DNA of 16,093 nt from Bdellovibrionales bacterium (GCA_027451425.1 DAIDJH010000008.1:1-16093); one strand, 5' to 3'; counted from the first letter of the stretch, positions 1-8,376 are shown. Program-made: numbers and translations. The notes: generated by a model not told the origin, from the sequence alone.

Positions 1-162
1 TTCCGCTGGTTCGCGCCCGCTCACCGCACGCACGGTCGGCGTGATTGCTTTGGGCAATCCCCGTATCCCCAAAACGTTGTGCAAATAATAGCGTAGATAG
101 TTCACCACAGGATTTTCGTCGCCCATCTCGCTGAACGTACAGCTACGTCCCACATCGAACAA
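1..162 (-). CDS. Unrecognised protein, N-terminal part only (gene continues beyond the window)
   Basis: On the minus strand an open frame runs from a stop at 177-175 to the window edge with no further stop. It reads as credible protein: after an ATG at 126 come residues MGDENPVVNYLRYYLHNVLG, then a stretch rich in G, P, R and V. The start is uncertain. A TTG at 162, a GTG at 153 and the ATG at 126 are all in frame, and none has a convincing ribosome binding site. I give the longest reasonable option; ATG at 126 would leave 42 codons. The gene is divergent from the small plus-strand gene at 263, so the region between them should hold the promoters of both. I do not recognise the family and assign no function. 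That the frame is coding rests on its open length, its plausible composition and its divergent position. Confidence 0.5.
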   Translation of the reverse strand, partial: MFDVGRSCTFSEMGDENPVVNYLRYYLHNVLGIRGLPKAITPTVRAVSGREPAE

Positions 163-171
163 CGAAAAAAT

Positions 172-186
172 GTCTCAAGTTGAGAC
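172..186. repeat. Perfect 15-bp palindrome in a divergent promoter region, candidate operator
   Basis: GTCTCAAGTTGAGAC consists of 7-bp arms that are exact reverse complements around a single central G. It lies just upstream of the likely start of the minus-strand gene (162 or lower) and 77 bases upstream of the plus-strand gene at 263. That is where a regulator of either gene, or both, could bind. The arms are too tightly spaced for an RNA hairpin, so a dimeric protein binding site is the more natural reading. The regulator is unknown. Confidence 0.4.
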
Positions 187-250
187 TGTGGCTGCCGATG
201 AGTGCTTCGAACGTCAGGACGCACGAGTTCGCGCCCCGGCGTCAACACGT

Positions 251-256
251 AGGAGC
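251..256 (+). promoter_or_regulatory. Ribosome binding site fixing the start of the four-cysteine protein
   Basis: AGGAGC lies seven bases before the ATG at 263. It decides the start: the same frame is open from an ATG at 170, but that codon has only an A-run in front of it. Confidence 0.75.
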
Positions 257-262
257 CACAGA

Positions 263-514
263 ATGGACCAATCGAAGAAAATCGCGACCATCGATGTCAA
301 CACCGTAAACAAAGCTGAACCTGTACGTGAAATTGAATTCGAGCCCATCGACTGGCGCACCGCTTTTCTTGATGAACACCACAGCTGCCCACTCTGTGGG
401 AGCGAACTTCTACTCACCAATGTGACCCATTTTGTCGATCAAAAAGTTCGCGAAGAGGCCTTTTGCGAATCGTGTAACATCCGCACGCGACACGCCGATC
501 ACTCACTGCAATAA
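263..514 (+). CDS. Small four-cysteine (zinc-ribbon-like) protein of unknown function, 83 aa
   Basis: This short soluble protein has two CxxC knuckles, C42-P-L-C45 and C68-E-S-C71, separated by 22 residues. That pattern normally binds one structural zinc ion as a ribbon or treble clef. The first 40 residues are lysine-rich and then acidic (E23, E25, E27, D30), without a membrane segment or signal peptide, so a cytoplasmic protein is likely. ATG at 263 is chosen over the in-frame ATG at 170 because it has a good AGGAG site seven bases upstream. The 31 residues gained from 170 are arginine-rich and look like untranslated leader. The gene is tail-to-tail with uvrC, and the last 16 bases of each overlap. 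I do not recognise the family. Zinc binding is inferred from cysteine spacing, and any link to repair is only positional. Confidence 0.8.
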   Translation: MDQSKKIATIDVNTVNKAEPVREIEFEPIDWRTAFLDEHHSCPLCGSELLLTNVTHFVDQKVREEAFCESCNIRTRHADHSLQ

Positions 515-2376
515 TCTTTCAACGCATTGACCACTGCTTGCGCGACGGTTTTGTTCATACCCGAAACGGACGCAATTTCATCTATACTGGCCAAGGCGAT
601 TGCCTCGACCGAACCAAAATGTTTAAGTAGCGCTAATTTTCGTTTATCACCGAGCCCGTCAATTTCATCAAGTCGGCTGTGAAAAAGCGCTTCGTCACGC
701 AACTTTCGATGATAAGTGATCGCGAAGCGATGGGCCTCATCCCGCAGCGCCACTAAAATTTTAAGGGCCTCGCTATTGACTGCGAACGTCACGGGATTCG
801 AACGTCCCGGCAAAAAAAACCGCTCTTCGGAGTGGCGCACATCTTGTTCGTGAAACTCGCCTTCTGCACGCGCTTTAGCGAGCCCCACACACGGGATATC
901 TTCGCGCCCAAGTTCTTTGAGCGCTTTCAGAGCCATACCAAGCTGTCCCTTACCGCCGTCGATCACGACAAGTTGCGGATCGTCGTATTCGGTGTGCCGA
1001 AACCTTCGTTCCAGCACTTCTCTCATCGACGCAAAATCATTCGAGCCTTCAACCGTGCGAATTTTGTAGCGACGGTAGTCGGACGGTTTTGCCTGCCCTT
1101 CTTCGAATACCACTTGCGACGCGACAGTCTCTTTTCCTTGAAAATTAGAAATATCAAAACATTCGATACGCAGCGGGAGTAAGCGCAAATGGAACTTCGC
1201 TTGAATTTCTTCGAGGATGCGCGTGACGTTTGTTTGCTTGTTCACATGATCGTGAAAATGGCTCTCAGCGTTTTTTTCGGCCATCTCCATCAACTTCTTC
1301 TGTTCACGATCGAGGGCATGAATGAACTGCGCCGGCTTTTGATTGCGGCTCACAAAAACTTCGCGCATCAGCTTGTAAATGTCTTCACTCAAATCCGCTG
1401 GTAATACAATTTGATCGGGCACGACGTTTTCGGCGTAGTATTGATTGAGAAACGATGTCATCCACTCTTTCGGGTCTTCATTCTCGTCATGCGGGTTAAG
1501 CTTCGGCACAAACTGCGGCCGATTCCCAATCACCCGCCCCGCACGAATGTGCAGTGTCTCAATCAGGGTGCCGCGTTCGTCGCCAAAAAATGCCACGACG
1601 TCTTGATCGAGCTCTTCTTTGGCGCTCACCACGATTTGTTTTTCTAAAACCGCGCGAATGGCTTCGATACTATCGCGAAGCTTCGCCGCGGCTTCGAATC
1701 TCTGCTCTTCCGCCGCCTGCTTCATTTTTTTTGTCAGTTCCGCCACAACCTTCTTGTTTTTGCCGCGCAAAAAATCGAGCGCATTTTCGACATCCAAAGC
1801 ATATGATTTTTCATCGACGAGGTTCACACACGGCCCCGAGCAGCGCCCGATTTGGTAGGTTAAACATGGCCGCGTACGCGCCCTCATAAAACCATCGGTG
1901 CAGTCGCGAATACGAAACGTGCGATTTAAAAATCGAATGGTTTCTCGAACAAAAAGCCCCGATGTGTAGGGGCCGAAATAAAGCGCGCCGTCGGGTCGCA
2001 CTCTTCGATCCAAATAAAACCGCGGGAACGAATCCGCCATACTCGCGCGCACGTAGGGGTAAGCCTTGTCATCTTTTAAGCGGATGTTGTACCGAGGTTT
2101 GTATTTTTTTATTAGCGATGCCTCGAGAAGAAACGCCTCTACCTCGGTCTTCGTGACAATGTAGTCGATGTGTTCGATTTGCGCGACAAGATACTGTGTT
2201 TTGGGGCTCACGTTTTTGTGATCGTTAAAATACGAACGCACGCGCGCTCGTAAATCCTTCGCCTTGCCGACATAAATCACCTTTTCGGAGTGTGACTTCA
2301 TCAGGTACACCCCTGAGTGATTCGGCAACTCACGCACTCGTATTTTTAGATTTTCAATTCGATCGTTTGCGGTCAT
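499..2376 (-). CDS. uvrC: UvrABC excinuclease subunit C
   Basis: UvrC makes both incisions around a DNA lesion marked by UvrB in nucleotide excision repair. All domains are present in 625 residues, the usual length. The GIY-YIG nuclease domain (3' cut) shows G22-V-Y and Y35-V-G, R43 and E80. A four-cysteine group at C159, C171, C179 and C183 has the 12-8-4 spacing known to hold an iron-sulfur cluster in E. coli UvrC. The UVR coiled-coil motif at about 210-246 contacts UvrB. The RNase-H-like nuclease (5' cut) includes the FDISNFQG and VVIDGGKGQ motifs, and a double helix-hairpin-helix lies at about 565-620. The ATG at 2376 is preceded by an AGGG at about nine bases. It is the last gene of the minus-strand block and overlaps the small four-cysteine gene by 16 bases at its 3' end. 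No truncation or missing catalytic motif is seen. Confidence 0.98.
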   Translation of the reverse strand: MTANDRIENLKIRVRELPNHSGVYLMKSHSEKVIYVGKAKDLRARVRSYFNDHKNVSPKTQYLVAQIEHIDYIVTKTEVEAFLLEASLIKKYKPRYNIRLKDDKAYPYVRASMADSFPRFYLDRRVRPDGALYFGPYTSGLFVRETIRFLNRTFRIRDCTDGFMRARTRPCLTYQIGRCSGPCVNLVDEKSYALDVENALDFLRGKNKKVVAELTKKMKQAAEEQRFEAAAKLRDSIEAIRAVLEKQIVVSAKEELDQDVVAFFGDERGTLIETLHIRAGRVIGNRPQFVPKLNPHDENEDPKEWMTSFLNQYYAENVVPDQIVLPADLSEDIYKLMREVFVSRNQKPAQFIHALDREQKKLMEMAEKNAESHFHDHVNKQTNVTRILEEIQAKFHLRLLPLRIECFDISNFQGKETVASQVVFEEGQAKPSDYRRYKIRTVEGSNDFASMREVLERRFRHTEYDDPQLVVIDGGKGQLGMALKALKELGREDIPCVGLAKARAEGEFHEQDVRHSEERFFLPGRSNPVTFAVNSEALKILVALRDEAHRFAITYHRKLRDEALFHSRLDEIDGLGDKRKLALLKHFGSVEAIALASIDEIASVSGMNKTVAQAVVNALKDYCSE

Positions 2377-2435
2377 TCCGTGCCCTGCCCGTCTACCATT
2401 GGCGTCAGCACATTATGCCACTTTTTCAAAAATCA

Positions 2436-2630
2436 TCAAAGGCGATCATCCACGGTTCGGCGAATTCGACTTGCACGCAATCGGCGAGAGCGATCGTAAA
2501 TCAGCCAGACGGCAAGGGCTGCCGGCAGACTCATCAGCCAGAGGCCCATTTCAGCGTCGCCATCAATCACCAAGATACTACAAGTCGAGATGGCGATTCC
2601 GGCATATAACAAGACATGACTCGTCTTCAT
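2436..2630 (-). CDS. Small predicted inner-membrane protein, 64 aa
   Basis: This minus-strand frame fills most of the space between uvrB and uvrC. It encodes two hydrophobic stretches, at about residues 6-22 and 28-45, joined by a short acidic turn (DGDAE), then an arginine-rich tail (about 46-62). That is a good helical hairpin with a positively charged cytoplasmic end. Codon choice resembles the neighbours. The ATG at 2630 has no strong ribosome binding site. A weak promoter-like pair, TTAACT and AATACT with a 16-base spacer, lies upstream (2685-2690 and 2663-2668 on the minus strand). The gene ends 59 bases before the uvrC start, a stretch in which I see nothing else. I do not recognise the family. 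Plus-strand frames over the same bases have less protein-like composition. Existence of the gene is moderately supported; function is unknown. Confidence 0.5.
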   Translation of the reverse strand: MKTSHVLLYAGIAISTCSILVIDGDAEMGLWLMSLPAALAVWLIYDRSRRLRASRIRRTVDDRL

Positions 2631-2702
2631 AAGACTATCTTCTGCAATACAGATGCCAAATGAGTATTGTTTATGATCCTTGAAAGTTAAGAGAAATCGT
2701 CT

Positions 2703-2729
2703 AAAAAATAGGCAGGCCCCGCCGAGGGG
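2703..2729 (-). terminator. Probable intrinsic terminator after uvrB
   Basis: Read on the minus strand, 25 bases beyond the uvrB stop, a GC-rich segment can fold in two competing ways. One is CCCC-TCGGC-GGGG (2729-2717). The other is GGCGG-GGC-CTGCC (2723-2711), which contains one G-U pair and is followed directly by TATTTTTT (2710-2703). The second form, with its T-run, fits a Rho-independent terminator. If active, it separates uvrB transcription from the small membrane protein and uvrC, which would then need their own promoter. Confidence 0.55.
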
Positions 2730-2754
2730 AGCAAATTGTTATGCCATCTGGATT

Positions 2755-4836
2755 TTAAGCGATGTCCCCGCCACTGACAGTCGCGGCGTTCACGTCGCCG
2801 ACTTCACCCTCGCGTAGGCCCAGTTCAACCAACTCTAGCCGTTTGATTTCGTCTCGAACTTTGGCCGCTTCTTCAAATTCAAGATCCGCCGAAAGTTTCT
2901 TCATTTTCCGACGGAGTTTTTCGATTTCAAGATTCACTCGATTGGCGTCGCCATTGAATTTTTCAATTTGTGCCGAGACCTTTTGGGCAGCGCCCTTGAT
3001 TTTCTCGTCGACAAGTTCAAAACCGTAGACTTGGGTCAAGTCTCCTTGGATTTTTTTGCGTATGGTCTTCGGAGTAATACCGTGCGCTTCGTTATATTCC
3101 ATCTGGATTGTGCGGCGACGTGAGGTCTCATCCATCGCTTTTTTCATCGAATCCGTTACACGGTCGGCGTAGAGAATCACCATGCCATTCTCGTTGCGCG
3201 CGGCACGCCCGATGGTTTGAATGAGTGACCGTTCGGAGCGCAAAAACCCTTCTTTATCGGCATCGGTAATAGCGACTAAACTCACCTCGGGCAAATCGAG
3301 CCCTTCACGCAAAAGATTGATACCGACCAAAACGTCGAAGACGCCGAGCCGTAAATCCCGTAAAATTTCTGTCCGCTCTAGCGTTTCAATATCCGAATGC
3401 AGATACTTCACCTTCACGCCGAGCGACTCATAGTATTCGCAAAGATCTTCGGCCGATCGTTTTGTCAGCGTTGTAATAAGCACCCGCTCTTTTTTCTTTG
3501 CGCGACTACGTATCTCTTTGAGCAAATCGTCGACTTGATGAGTGACCGGTCGCACCTCGACAACGGGGTCGAGCAAGCCCGTCGGCCGAATGATTTGCTC
3601 CACCAACAATCCGGCGCTTTTTTTCAACTCGTATTCTCCCGGAGTCGCTGAAACGTACACTACCTTATCCGTCATTTTTTCAAATTCTTGAAAATTAAGG
3701 GGGCGGTTGTCGAGCGCCGATGGCAGGCGAAATCCGAATTGCACAAGCGTCTGTTTTCGTGCCCGATCGCCGCGAAACATTCCGCCAATTTGCGGGACGG
3801 TCACGTGACTTTCATCAATGATCGTCAAAAAATTTTTCGGAAAATATTCGATCAGCGTCGGTGGCGGCTCGCCAGGCGCGCGGCCAGTGAGGTGACGAGA
3901 GTAATTCTCAATTCCCGAGCAAAAGCCCATCTCCGAAAGCATTTCGAGATCCAGAAGCGTGCGTTGCTCAATTCGCTCCGCCTCGACAGGCATGATCTGA
4001 TCGCGATAATACTGAATGCGATCGCGCAGTTCATCGCGAATGGTTTCAATCGCTGTTTTAATTCTCTGCGCCGAGGTCACATAGTGACTGCCGGGAAAAA
4101 TCTCAACCTCATTCAAACTTTCAATCACCATGCCCCGAAGCGGATCGACCCACGACAATTTCTCAATAAAGTCACCGAAAAACTCCACCCGGACCACGCG
4201 CTCTTCTTCATAGGCGGGATGCACTTCAACGACATCGCCGCGAACACGAAACGCGCCCCGCTGAAAATCGATGTCTTTACGGCGATATTGAATTTTCACA
4301 AGCTCGCGCAAAAAGTCATCGCGTCGCATTTTTGCATTGGCATGAAGTTTAATCGTCATCGTTTCATATTCTTCGGCACTGCCAATACCGTAAATGCACG
4401 AAACGGAGCTCACGATCACGACATCATCGCGCGAAAAAAGCGAACGCGTGGCCGAATGGCGCATGAGATCGATCTGTTCGTTAATCGCCGAGTCTTTTTC
4501 AATGTACGTGTTGGTCGAGGGAATATACGCTTCGGGCTGATAGTAATCGTAATAAGAAACAAAATATTCGACTGCGTTGCGCGGAAAAAACTCTTTTAGC
4601 TCCACGTACAGTTGCGCCGCTAGTGTTTTGTTGGGCGCCAGCACAAGAGCGGGGATTCCCAATTGCTGAATGACATTTGCCATCGTGAACGTTTTGCCCG
4701 AACCCGTGACACCGAGAAGCGTCTGGTGATTGATACCCTGGCGAATATGTTCAACAATTTGCTCGATCGCCCTCGGCTGGTCCCCCGTCGGCTTATATTC
4801 GCTAGTCAGTTGAAATTTTCGCTCTTTTTTCTTCAT
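2755..4836 (-). CDS. uvrB: UvrABC excinuclease subunit B
   Basis: UvrB is the ATP-dependent damage-verifying helicase of nucleotide excision repair. It is loaded by UvrA and then recruits UvrC. The 693 residues are full length. Walker A is GVTGSGKT at 42-49. The damage-probing beta-hairpin lies at about 92-116 ([13 protein letters not shown]), Walker B is DESH at 341-344, and SATPG is at 396-400. A helicase C-terminal domain follows with QTIGRAARN, and a C-terminal UVR motif at about 640-680 pairs with the UVR motif of UvrC. The frame is open upstream to an ATG at 4980, inside cysS. ATG at 4836 is chosen because UvrB proteins normally begin about ten residues before the FxLxSxYxPxGDQP motif, as here. 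No ribosome binding site is visible, and a promoter-like sequence ends only six bases upstream. It follows cysS by 40 bases. Confidence 0.97.
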   Translation of the reverse strand: MKKKERKFQLTSEYKPTGDQPRAIEQIVEHIRQGINHQTLLGVTGSGKTFTMANVIQQLGIPALVLAPNKTLAAQLYVELKEFFPRNAVEYFVSYYDYYQPEAYIPSTNTYIEKDSAINEQIDLMRHSATRSLFSRDDVVIVSSVSCIYGIGSAEEYETMTIKLHANAKMRRDDFLRELVKIQYRRKDIDFQRGAFRVRGDVVEVHPAYEEERVVRVEFFGDFIEKLSWVDPLRGMVIESLNEVEIFPGSHYVTSAQRIKTAIETIRDELRDRIQYYRDQIMPVEAERIEQRTLLDLEMLSEMGFCSGIENYSRHLTGRAPGEPPPTLIEYFPKNFLTIIDESHVTVPQIGGMFRGDRARKQTLVQFGFRLPSALDNRPLNFQEFEKMTDKVVYVSATPGEYELKKSAGLLVEQIIRPTGLLDPVVEVRPVTHQVDDLLKEIRSRAKKKERVLITTLTKRSAEDLCEYYESLGVKVKYLHSDIETLERTEILRDLRLGVFDVLVGINLLREGLDLPEVSLVAITDADKEGFLRSERSLIQTIGRAARNENGMVILYADRVTDSMKKAMDETSRRRTIQMEYNEAHGITPKTIRKKIQGDLTQVYGFELVDEKIKGAAQKVSAQIEKFNGDANRVNLEIEKLRRKMKKLSADLEFEEAAKVRDEIKRLELVELGLREGEVGDVNAATVSGGDIA

Positions 4837-4842
4837 GAGATC

Positions 4843-4871
4843 AGTATACACCAGAGGCTCTAAACTGGCAG
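4843..4871 (-). promoter_or_regulatory. Sigma-70-like promoter immediately before uvrB
   Basis: On the minus strand CTGCCA (4871-4866) and TATACT (4848-4843) are separated by 17 bases, matching the -35 and -10 consensus at 4 and 5 of 6 positions. The -10 box ends six bases before the uvrB ATG, so transcription would start at or beside the start codon. The box lies just past the cysS stop, which would let uvrB be expressed independently of the synthetase genes. It is judged by sequence only. Confidence 0.45.
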
Positions 4872-4876
4872 GCCTG

Positions 4877-6343
4877 CTAGAGTTGGGATTTGTCGACTTC
4901 CCAAAACGATCCTTCAGGAGAATCCTGAACCAAAACTCCCATTTTGGTGAGTTCGCCACGAAGTTCATCGGAGCGCGCATAGTTCTTTTCTAGGCGTGCA
5001 CGCGAGCGTTCAGCGACCAGACCGTCAATTTGCGCGCGATCGAGTTTTTTTCTTTGCAAAATCATGTCGTCAAGTGAGCGTAAAAATGAATGCGGCTCCT
5101 CTTGAAAAAGAGCCATCATCTCGCCTTGCTTGCGTAGCCAAGAATAATACACTTCACCGACCGCCTGCTGCTCAGGTTTCACTTTGCCCGGCGTGCGGCA
5201 AAGCGCATTGAACACGCGCATCAGCTCATACAATGCCGCCAGCACTTCAGGAGTATTGAAGTCGTCATCGAGCGATTCCGTGATTTTTTCATTGGCTTTT
5301 TTAAGCGCATCTTCAAACGCCACTGAGAGCGGCACTAGCGAATGTCCTGACTTCTTCAATTTGTCCGCCAGCGCTAAACTTGAATAAAATCGCGCCAAAC
5401 CCGAAATCGCCCGCTCAATCTGCGTCTGTGAAAAGTCCACGTGGCTGCGATAGTGCGACGAAAGAATCATAAACTTCAAAGTTTCAGGATTATATTCTTG
5501 CATAAACGATCGGCCGGTTCGCACATTGCCCAATGATTTCGACATTTTTTGATTCGAAAAAACGAGCATATTATTATGCATCCAGTAGCGAGCGAAAATT
5601 TTGCCGCTTCTCGCTTCACTTTGGGCAATTTCATTTTCATGGTGCGGAAAGGTCAAATCAAGGCCGCCGCCATGGATGTCGATTGTGTCACCCAAAAGCG
5701 ACGAGGCCATGCATGAGCACTCAATGTGCCATCCTGGACGCCCCGTTCCCCACGGTGACGGCCACGATGGTTCACCCGGTTTTGAAGCCTTCCACAACGC
5801 AAAGTCCGCGACGTGACGCTTTTGCTCGTTGATGTCGACGCGCGCGCCAGCGATAAGTTCATCCAAATTTTTATTTGAAAGCTTACCATAGCCGGCAAAA
5901 TTTGAGACGGCGAAATAGACATCCCCACCCGAGATATAGGCCTTGTCCAATTTTATTAAATCTTCGATGAATGCGACAATTTGCGGAATATACTGTGTCA
6001 CGCGCGGATTGTGACTGTGCTTTTTCAAGCCCAACGCGCGAAAGTCTTTTTCAAATTCAGCGATGAAGGTTTCAGCAACTTCATTGGCCGCCCGCCCATC
6101 TTTCTTGGCGCGGTTGATGATTTTATCGTCAACATCGGTGTAATTGTAAACGAAATCGACTTCGTAACCGGCGCGCTCAAGCCAATTGCGCACGAGATTA
6201 AAAAAAATCGCGCCAAAAAAATTGCCGATATGGAGAAAATCATAAACCGTCGGGCCGCACACGTACATTTTCACGCGTCCTGGCTCGAGCGGAATAAATT
6301 CCTCTTTTTTTCGCGTCAGCGTATTATATATTTGCAAACTCAT
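4877..6343 (-). CDS. cysS: Cysteinyl-tRNA synthetase
   Basis: CysRS activates cysteine with ATP and charges tRNA-Cys in the cytoplasm. It is a class I synthetase with both signature motifs: HIGN at 38-41 and KMSKS at 266-270. The zinc ligands that sense the cysteine thiol are present at C29, C209, H234 and E238, the pattern known from E. coli. The [10 protein letters not shown] and [10 protein letters not shown] motifs are intact, and a DALR-type helical domain plus a short C-terminal anticodon-binding part follow. The 488 residues are of normal length. The ATG at 6343 lies within ATGA, so the first bases of cysS overlap the stop of gltX, which implies translational coupling and one transcript. 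The TAG stop is 40 bases before uvrB. Confidence 0.98.
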   Translation of the reverse strand: MSLQIYNTLTRKKEEFIPLEPGRVKMYVCGPTVYDFLHIGNFFGAIFFNLVRNWLERAGYEVDFVYNYTDVDDKIINRAKKDGRAANEVAETFIAEFEKDFRALGLKKHSHNPRVTQYIPQIVAFIEDLIKLDKAYISGGDVYFAVSNFAGYGKLSNKNLDELIAGARVDINEQKRHVADFALWKASKPGEPSWPSPWGTGRPGWHIECSCMASSLLGDTIDIHGGGLDLTFPHHENEIAQSEARSGKIFARYWMHNNMLVFSNQKMSKSLGNVRTGRSFMQEYNPETLKFMILSSHYRSHVDFSQTQIERAISGLARFYSSLALADKLKKSGHSLVPLSVAFEDALKKANEKITESLDDDFNTPEVLAALYELMRVFNALCRTPGKVKPEQQAVGEVYYSWLRKQGEMMALFQEEPHSFLRSLDDMILQRKKLDRAQIDGLVAERSRARLEKNYARSDELRGELTKMGVLVQDSPEGSFWEVDKSQL

Positions 6344-7809
6344 AGCGCCAAAACCTGGTCGGCGCGCTCGATGAGCGTTGATTTTTCAATTAATGGTACA
6401 AGAATTTTAAGTTCCGCTCCATGCGGCCTACCAACTATTGCGACACGAATCGGCATGAAAAGATCTTTGCCCTTCACGCCACGATTCGTTTTCACTTTAT
6501 CCTGAATCGCCGAAAATTCAGCTTCCGACAAATATGCGGCGGATCCACACAATTGAAGCTGCGCTCGCCACTCCTCAATTACGCCCCGAGACGACGGCCA
6601 TTTGAGCGTGTCTCGCGCCTCATCGTTCAACTGAAGCGGCAATTTGGCGAGTGGCCGATACAATTCGACCGCATCACTCAAAACTTCCATCGACGTTTTA
6701 AAAACTTGCAACGAACGATCACGCCAACCCGCATCTTCAGGGAGTTTCAACCCGGCGCGCACGAGAAACGGCTCAACCTGGTGCCACAGCTCATCGTGCG
6801 GTAAAGCGCGCAAATGTTGCGAATTCACCCATTTCAATTTTGCTTCATCAAATACTGCGGCGGCGGGATGAAGCCGATCCAAAGAAAACTGTTCGACGAG
6901 TTCTTGCATCGAAAGAATTTCTTGAGATTTTGGCGAACTCCATCCGAGAAGCGCAATAAAATTGCTTAAAGCCTCGGGCAAATAACCCCGCTCACGATAT
7001 TCGTTAACGCTGGTGGCGCCATGCCGTTTCGAAAGTTTTTGCCGATCGGGGCCAAGTATAATCGACAAATGCCCAAACTGCGGAGGAGCCCATCCAAACG
7101 CTTCATAGATCATGAGCTGCCGAAGCGTATTTGAAAGGTGCTCTTCGGCGCGAAGCACATGGCTGATTTTCATGAGGGCATCGTCAATGACGCAGCAAAA
7201 GTTGTAAACCGGCATGCCCCCTGATCTCAGCAATACAAAATCACCGACCATATCCGATGGAAATTTCACCTCACCTCGTACAAGGTCATGAAACGCATAT
7301 TCGCGAGTTAAATCGGGGACGCGAAACCGTACAGTGGGCTTAACGTCGCCTTCAGCCATTTTCTTTTCGGCATCTGTAAGCGACCAATCCCGATACGGGC
7401 TTACAACTTGATGGGGGCGGCCGGCGCGCACCGCTTCTTCGCGCTGGCGCTCAATTTCTTCGTCAGTCAAAAAACAATAATACGCCTTACCTTCTTTTAA
7501 AAGCCGATCTGCATGTTCGCGATAAATCGAACGCCTCTGGCTTTGGCGGTAAGGTCCGAACAGCCCACGATCTCTAAGCGTCTTAGCATCGACCCCTTCT
7601 TGATACTCATAGCCGAGCCACTGCAAATCAGCGAGCTGCATTCTCATGGAGTCTTCGGTTGAACGCTCTTCGTCCGTGTCTTCAACCCGCAAAATAAAAT
7701 CGCCGCCGCTTTGGCGCGCAAAAAGATAACAGTAAAGTGCTGTGCGGGCTCCACCGACGTGAAGATACCCCGTCGGGCTCGGTGCAAATCTTGTACGGAT
7801 GGAACTCAT
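6340..7809 (-). CDS. gltX: Glutamyl-tRNA synthetase
   Basis: GluRS attaches glutamate to tRNA-Glu. In bacteria lacking GlnRS it also charges tRNA-Gln for later amidation; which type this is cannot be told from the window. It is a class I enzyme of 489 residues, the usual bacterial length. The N-terminal RFAPSPTGYLHVGGARTAL contains the HIGH-like HVGG at 17-20, the ATP-site KLSKR lies at 258-262, and the helical anticodon-binding domain fills the last third. It starts 23 bases after the cdnL stop and ends in the ATGA overlap with cysS, so cdnL, gltX and cysS probably share a transcript. An AGGG lies 12 bases before the ATG, a rather long spacing, so its translation may partly depend on coupling to cdnL. 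No anomalies are seen. Confidence 0.97.
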   Translation of the reverse strand: MSSIRTRFAPSPTGYLHVGGARTALYCYLFARQSGGDFILRVEDTDEERSTEDSMRMQLADLQWLGYEYQEGVDAKTLRDRGLFGPYRQSQRRSIYREHADRLLKEGKAYYCFLTDEEIERQREEAVRAGRPHQVVSPYRDWSLTDAEKKMAEGDVKPTVRFRVPDLTREYAFHDLVRGEVKFPSDMVGDFVLLRSGGMPVYNFCCVIDDALMKISHVLRAEEHLSNTLRQLMIYEAFGWAPPQFGHLSIILGPDRQKLSKRHGATSVNEYRERGYLPEALSNFIALLGWSSPKSQEILSMQELVEQFSLDRLHPAAAVFDEAKLKWVNSQHLRALPHDELWHQVEPFLVRAGLKLPEDAGWRDRSLQVFKTSMEVLSDAVELYRPLAKLPLQLNDEARDTLKWPSSRGVIEEWRAQLQLCGSAAYLSEAEFSAIQDKVKTNRGVKGKDLFMPIRVAIVGRPHGAELKILVPLIEKSTLIERADQVLAL

Positions 7810-7832
7810 GAGGACACGCCCTAAACTCTGGT

Positions 7833-8324
7833 TTACTCGGCTGATTCAATATAACGAACCATATCCTCTTCAGTTTTGAGCTCAGATTCACCTATTGATA
7901 ATTGAAGTTCTCGAAATAAGTACCCGCGCGCGAGTTCAAGCATCTTCTTCTCGCCGTGGCTAAGCTCTTTTTCCCCACGCAAAAGATAAAGGTCGCGAAA
8001 AACTTCGGCAATCTCATATACGGAGCCAGTTTTGATTTTTTCCATGTATTCGCGGTAACGCCGATTCCACGTTTGCTTGTCGATTTTAATATCTCGACGG
8101 CGAACGATAGACACAACTCTATCGGCTTCGGTCTTGGATATAATAGGGCGAAGCTTCGATTCAGAGCTATTGACCGGCACGAGCGCCGACACATTACTGT
8201 TAAACAGCTGAAAACGATAAAACGTCTGTCTGATGCCGCAGAGTTCTTTCGTTTCGATTGCTATGATACGGCCAACGCCACTCCCTGCGTATACCGCATT
8301 GTCCCCAACATTGAATTGAGCCAT
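7833..8324 (-). CDS. cdnL: CarD/CdnL-family RNA-polymerase-binding transcription factor
   Basis: CdnL-type CarD proteins bind the beta subunit of RNA polymerase and stabilise open complexes at rRNA and other growth promoters; they are essential in several bacteria. The N-terminal part (about 1-65) is the Tudor-like polymerase-interacting domain with the VGDNAVYAGSGVGRI signature. The C-terminal helical DNA-contacting part contains TWNRRYREYMEKIKTGS, which I recognise as typical of myxobacterial CdnL. Length is 163 residues, matching CdnL rather than the larger CarD of Myxococcus. The frame is open 14 codons further up, but ATG at 8324 is chosen because AAAGGA lies eight bases before it and the protein then begins just before the conserved domain. 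It leads the gltX-cysS unit and has a good promoter upstream. Confidence 0.95.
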   Translation of the reverse strand: MAQFNVGDNAVYAGSGVGRIIAIETKELCGIRQTFYRFQLFNSNVSALVPVNSSESKLRPIISKTEADRVVSIVRRRDIKIDKQTWNRRYREYMEKIKTGSVYEIAEVFRDLYLLRGEKELSHGEKKMLELARGYLFRELQLSIGESELKTEEDMVRYIESAE

Positions 8325-8347
8325 TCCACCCATCCTTTGTGGAAGCA

Positions 8348-8376
8348 TGTATATCATTTTTGACACGACTTATCAA
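8348..8376 (-). promoter_or_regulatory. Promoter of cdnL with extended -10
   Basis: On the minus strand TTGATA (8376-8371; 5 of 6 to consensus) is followed after 17 bases by TATACA (8353-8348), preceded by TGA, which makes an extended -10 element. Transcription should begin near 8341, leaving a leader of about 17 bases that contains the AAAGGA ribosome binding site. It would drive cdnL, gltX and cysS. Confidence 0.6.

Noticed and set aside
170..262. Longer start for the four-cysteine protein at 170
   Set aside because: The added 31 residues are low-quality and arginine-rich, the ATG has no ribosome binding site, and an AGGAG sits correctly before the ATG at 263.
3688..4599. A 303-codon open frame on the plus strand within uvrB
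   Set aside because: It lies wholly antisense to a full-length, motif-complete uvrB. Its translation is rich in R, H, N and F without any domain pattern, as expected from the reverse complement of a coding region.
4837..4980. 48-residue N-terminal extension of UvrB
   Set aside because: It overlaps the 3' end of cysS and contains its stop region. UvrB proteins normally begin close to the residues encoded at 4836, and the extension has no family-like sequence.
8325..8366. Longer start for the CarD-family protein at 8366
   Set aside because: The added 14 codons lie across the predicted transcription start and ribosome binding site. The shorter protein has the normal CdnL length.
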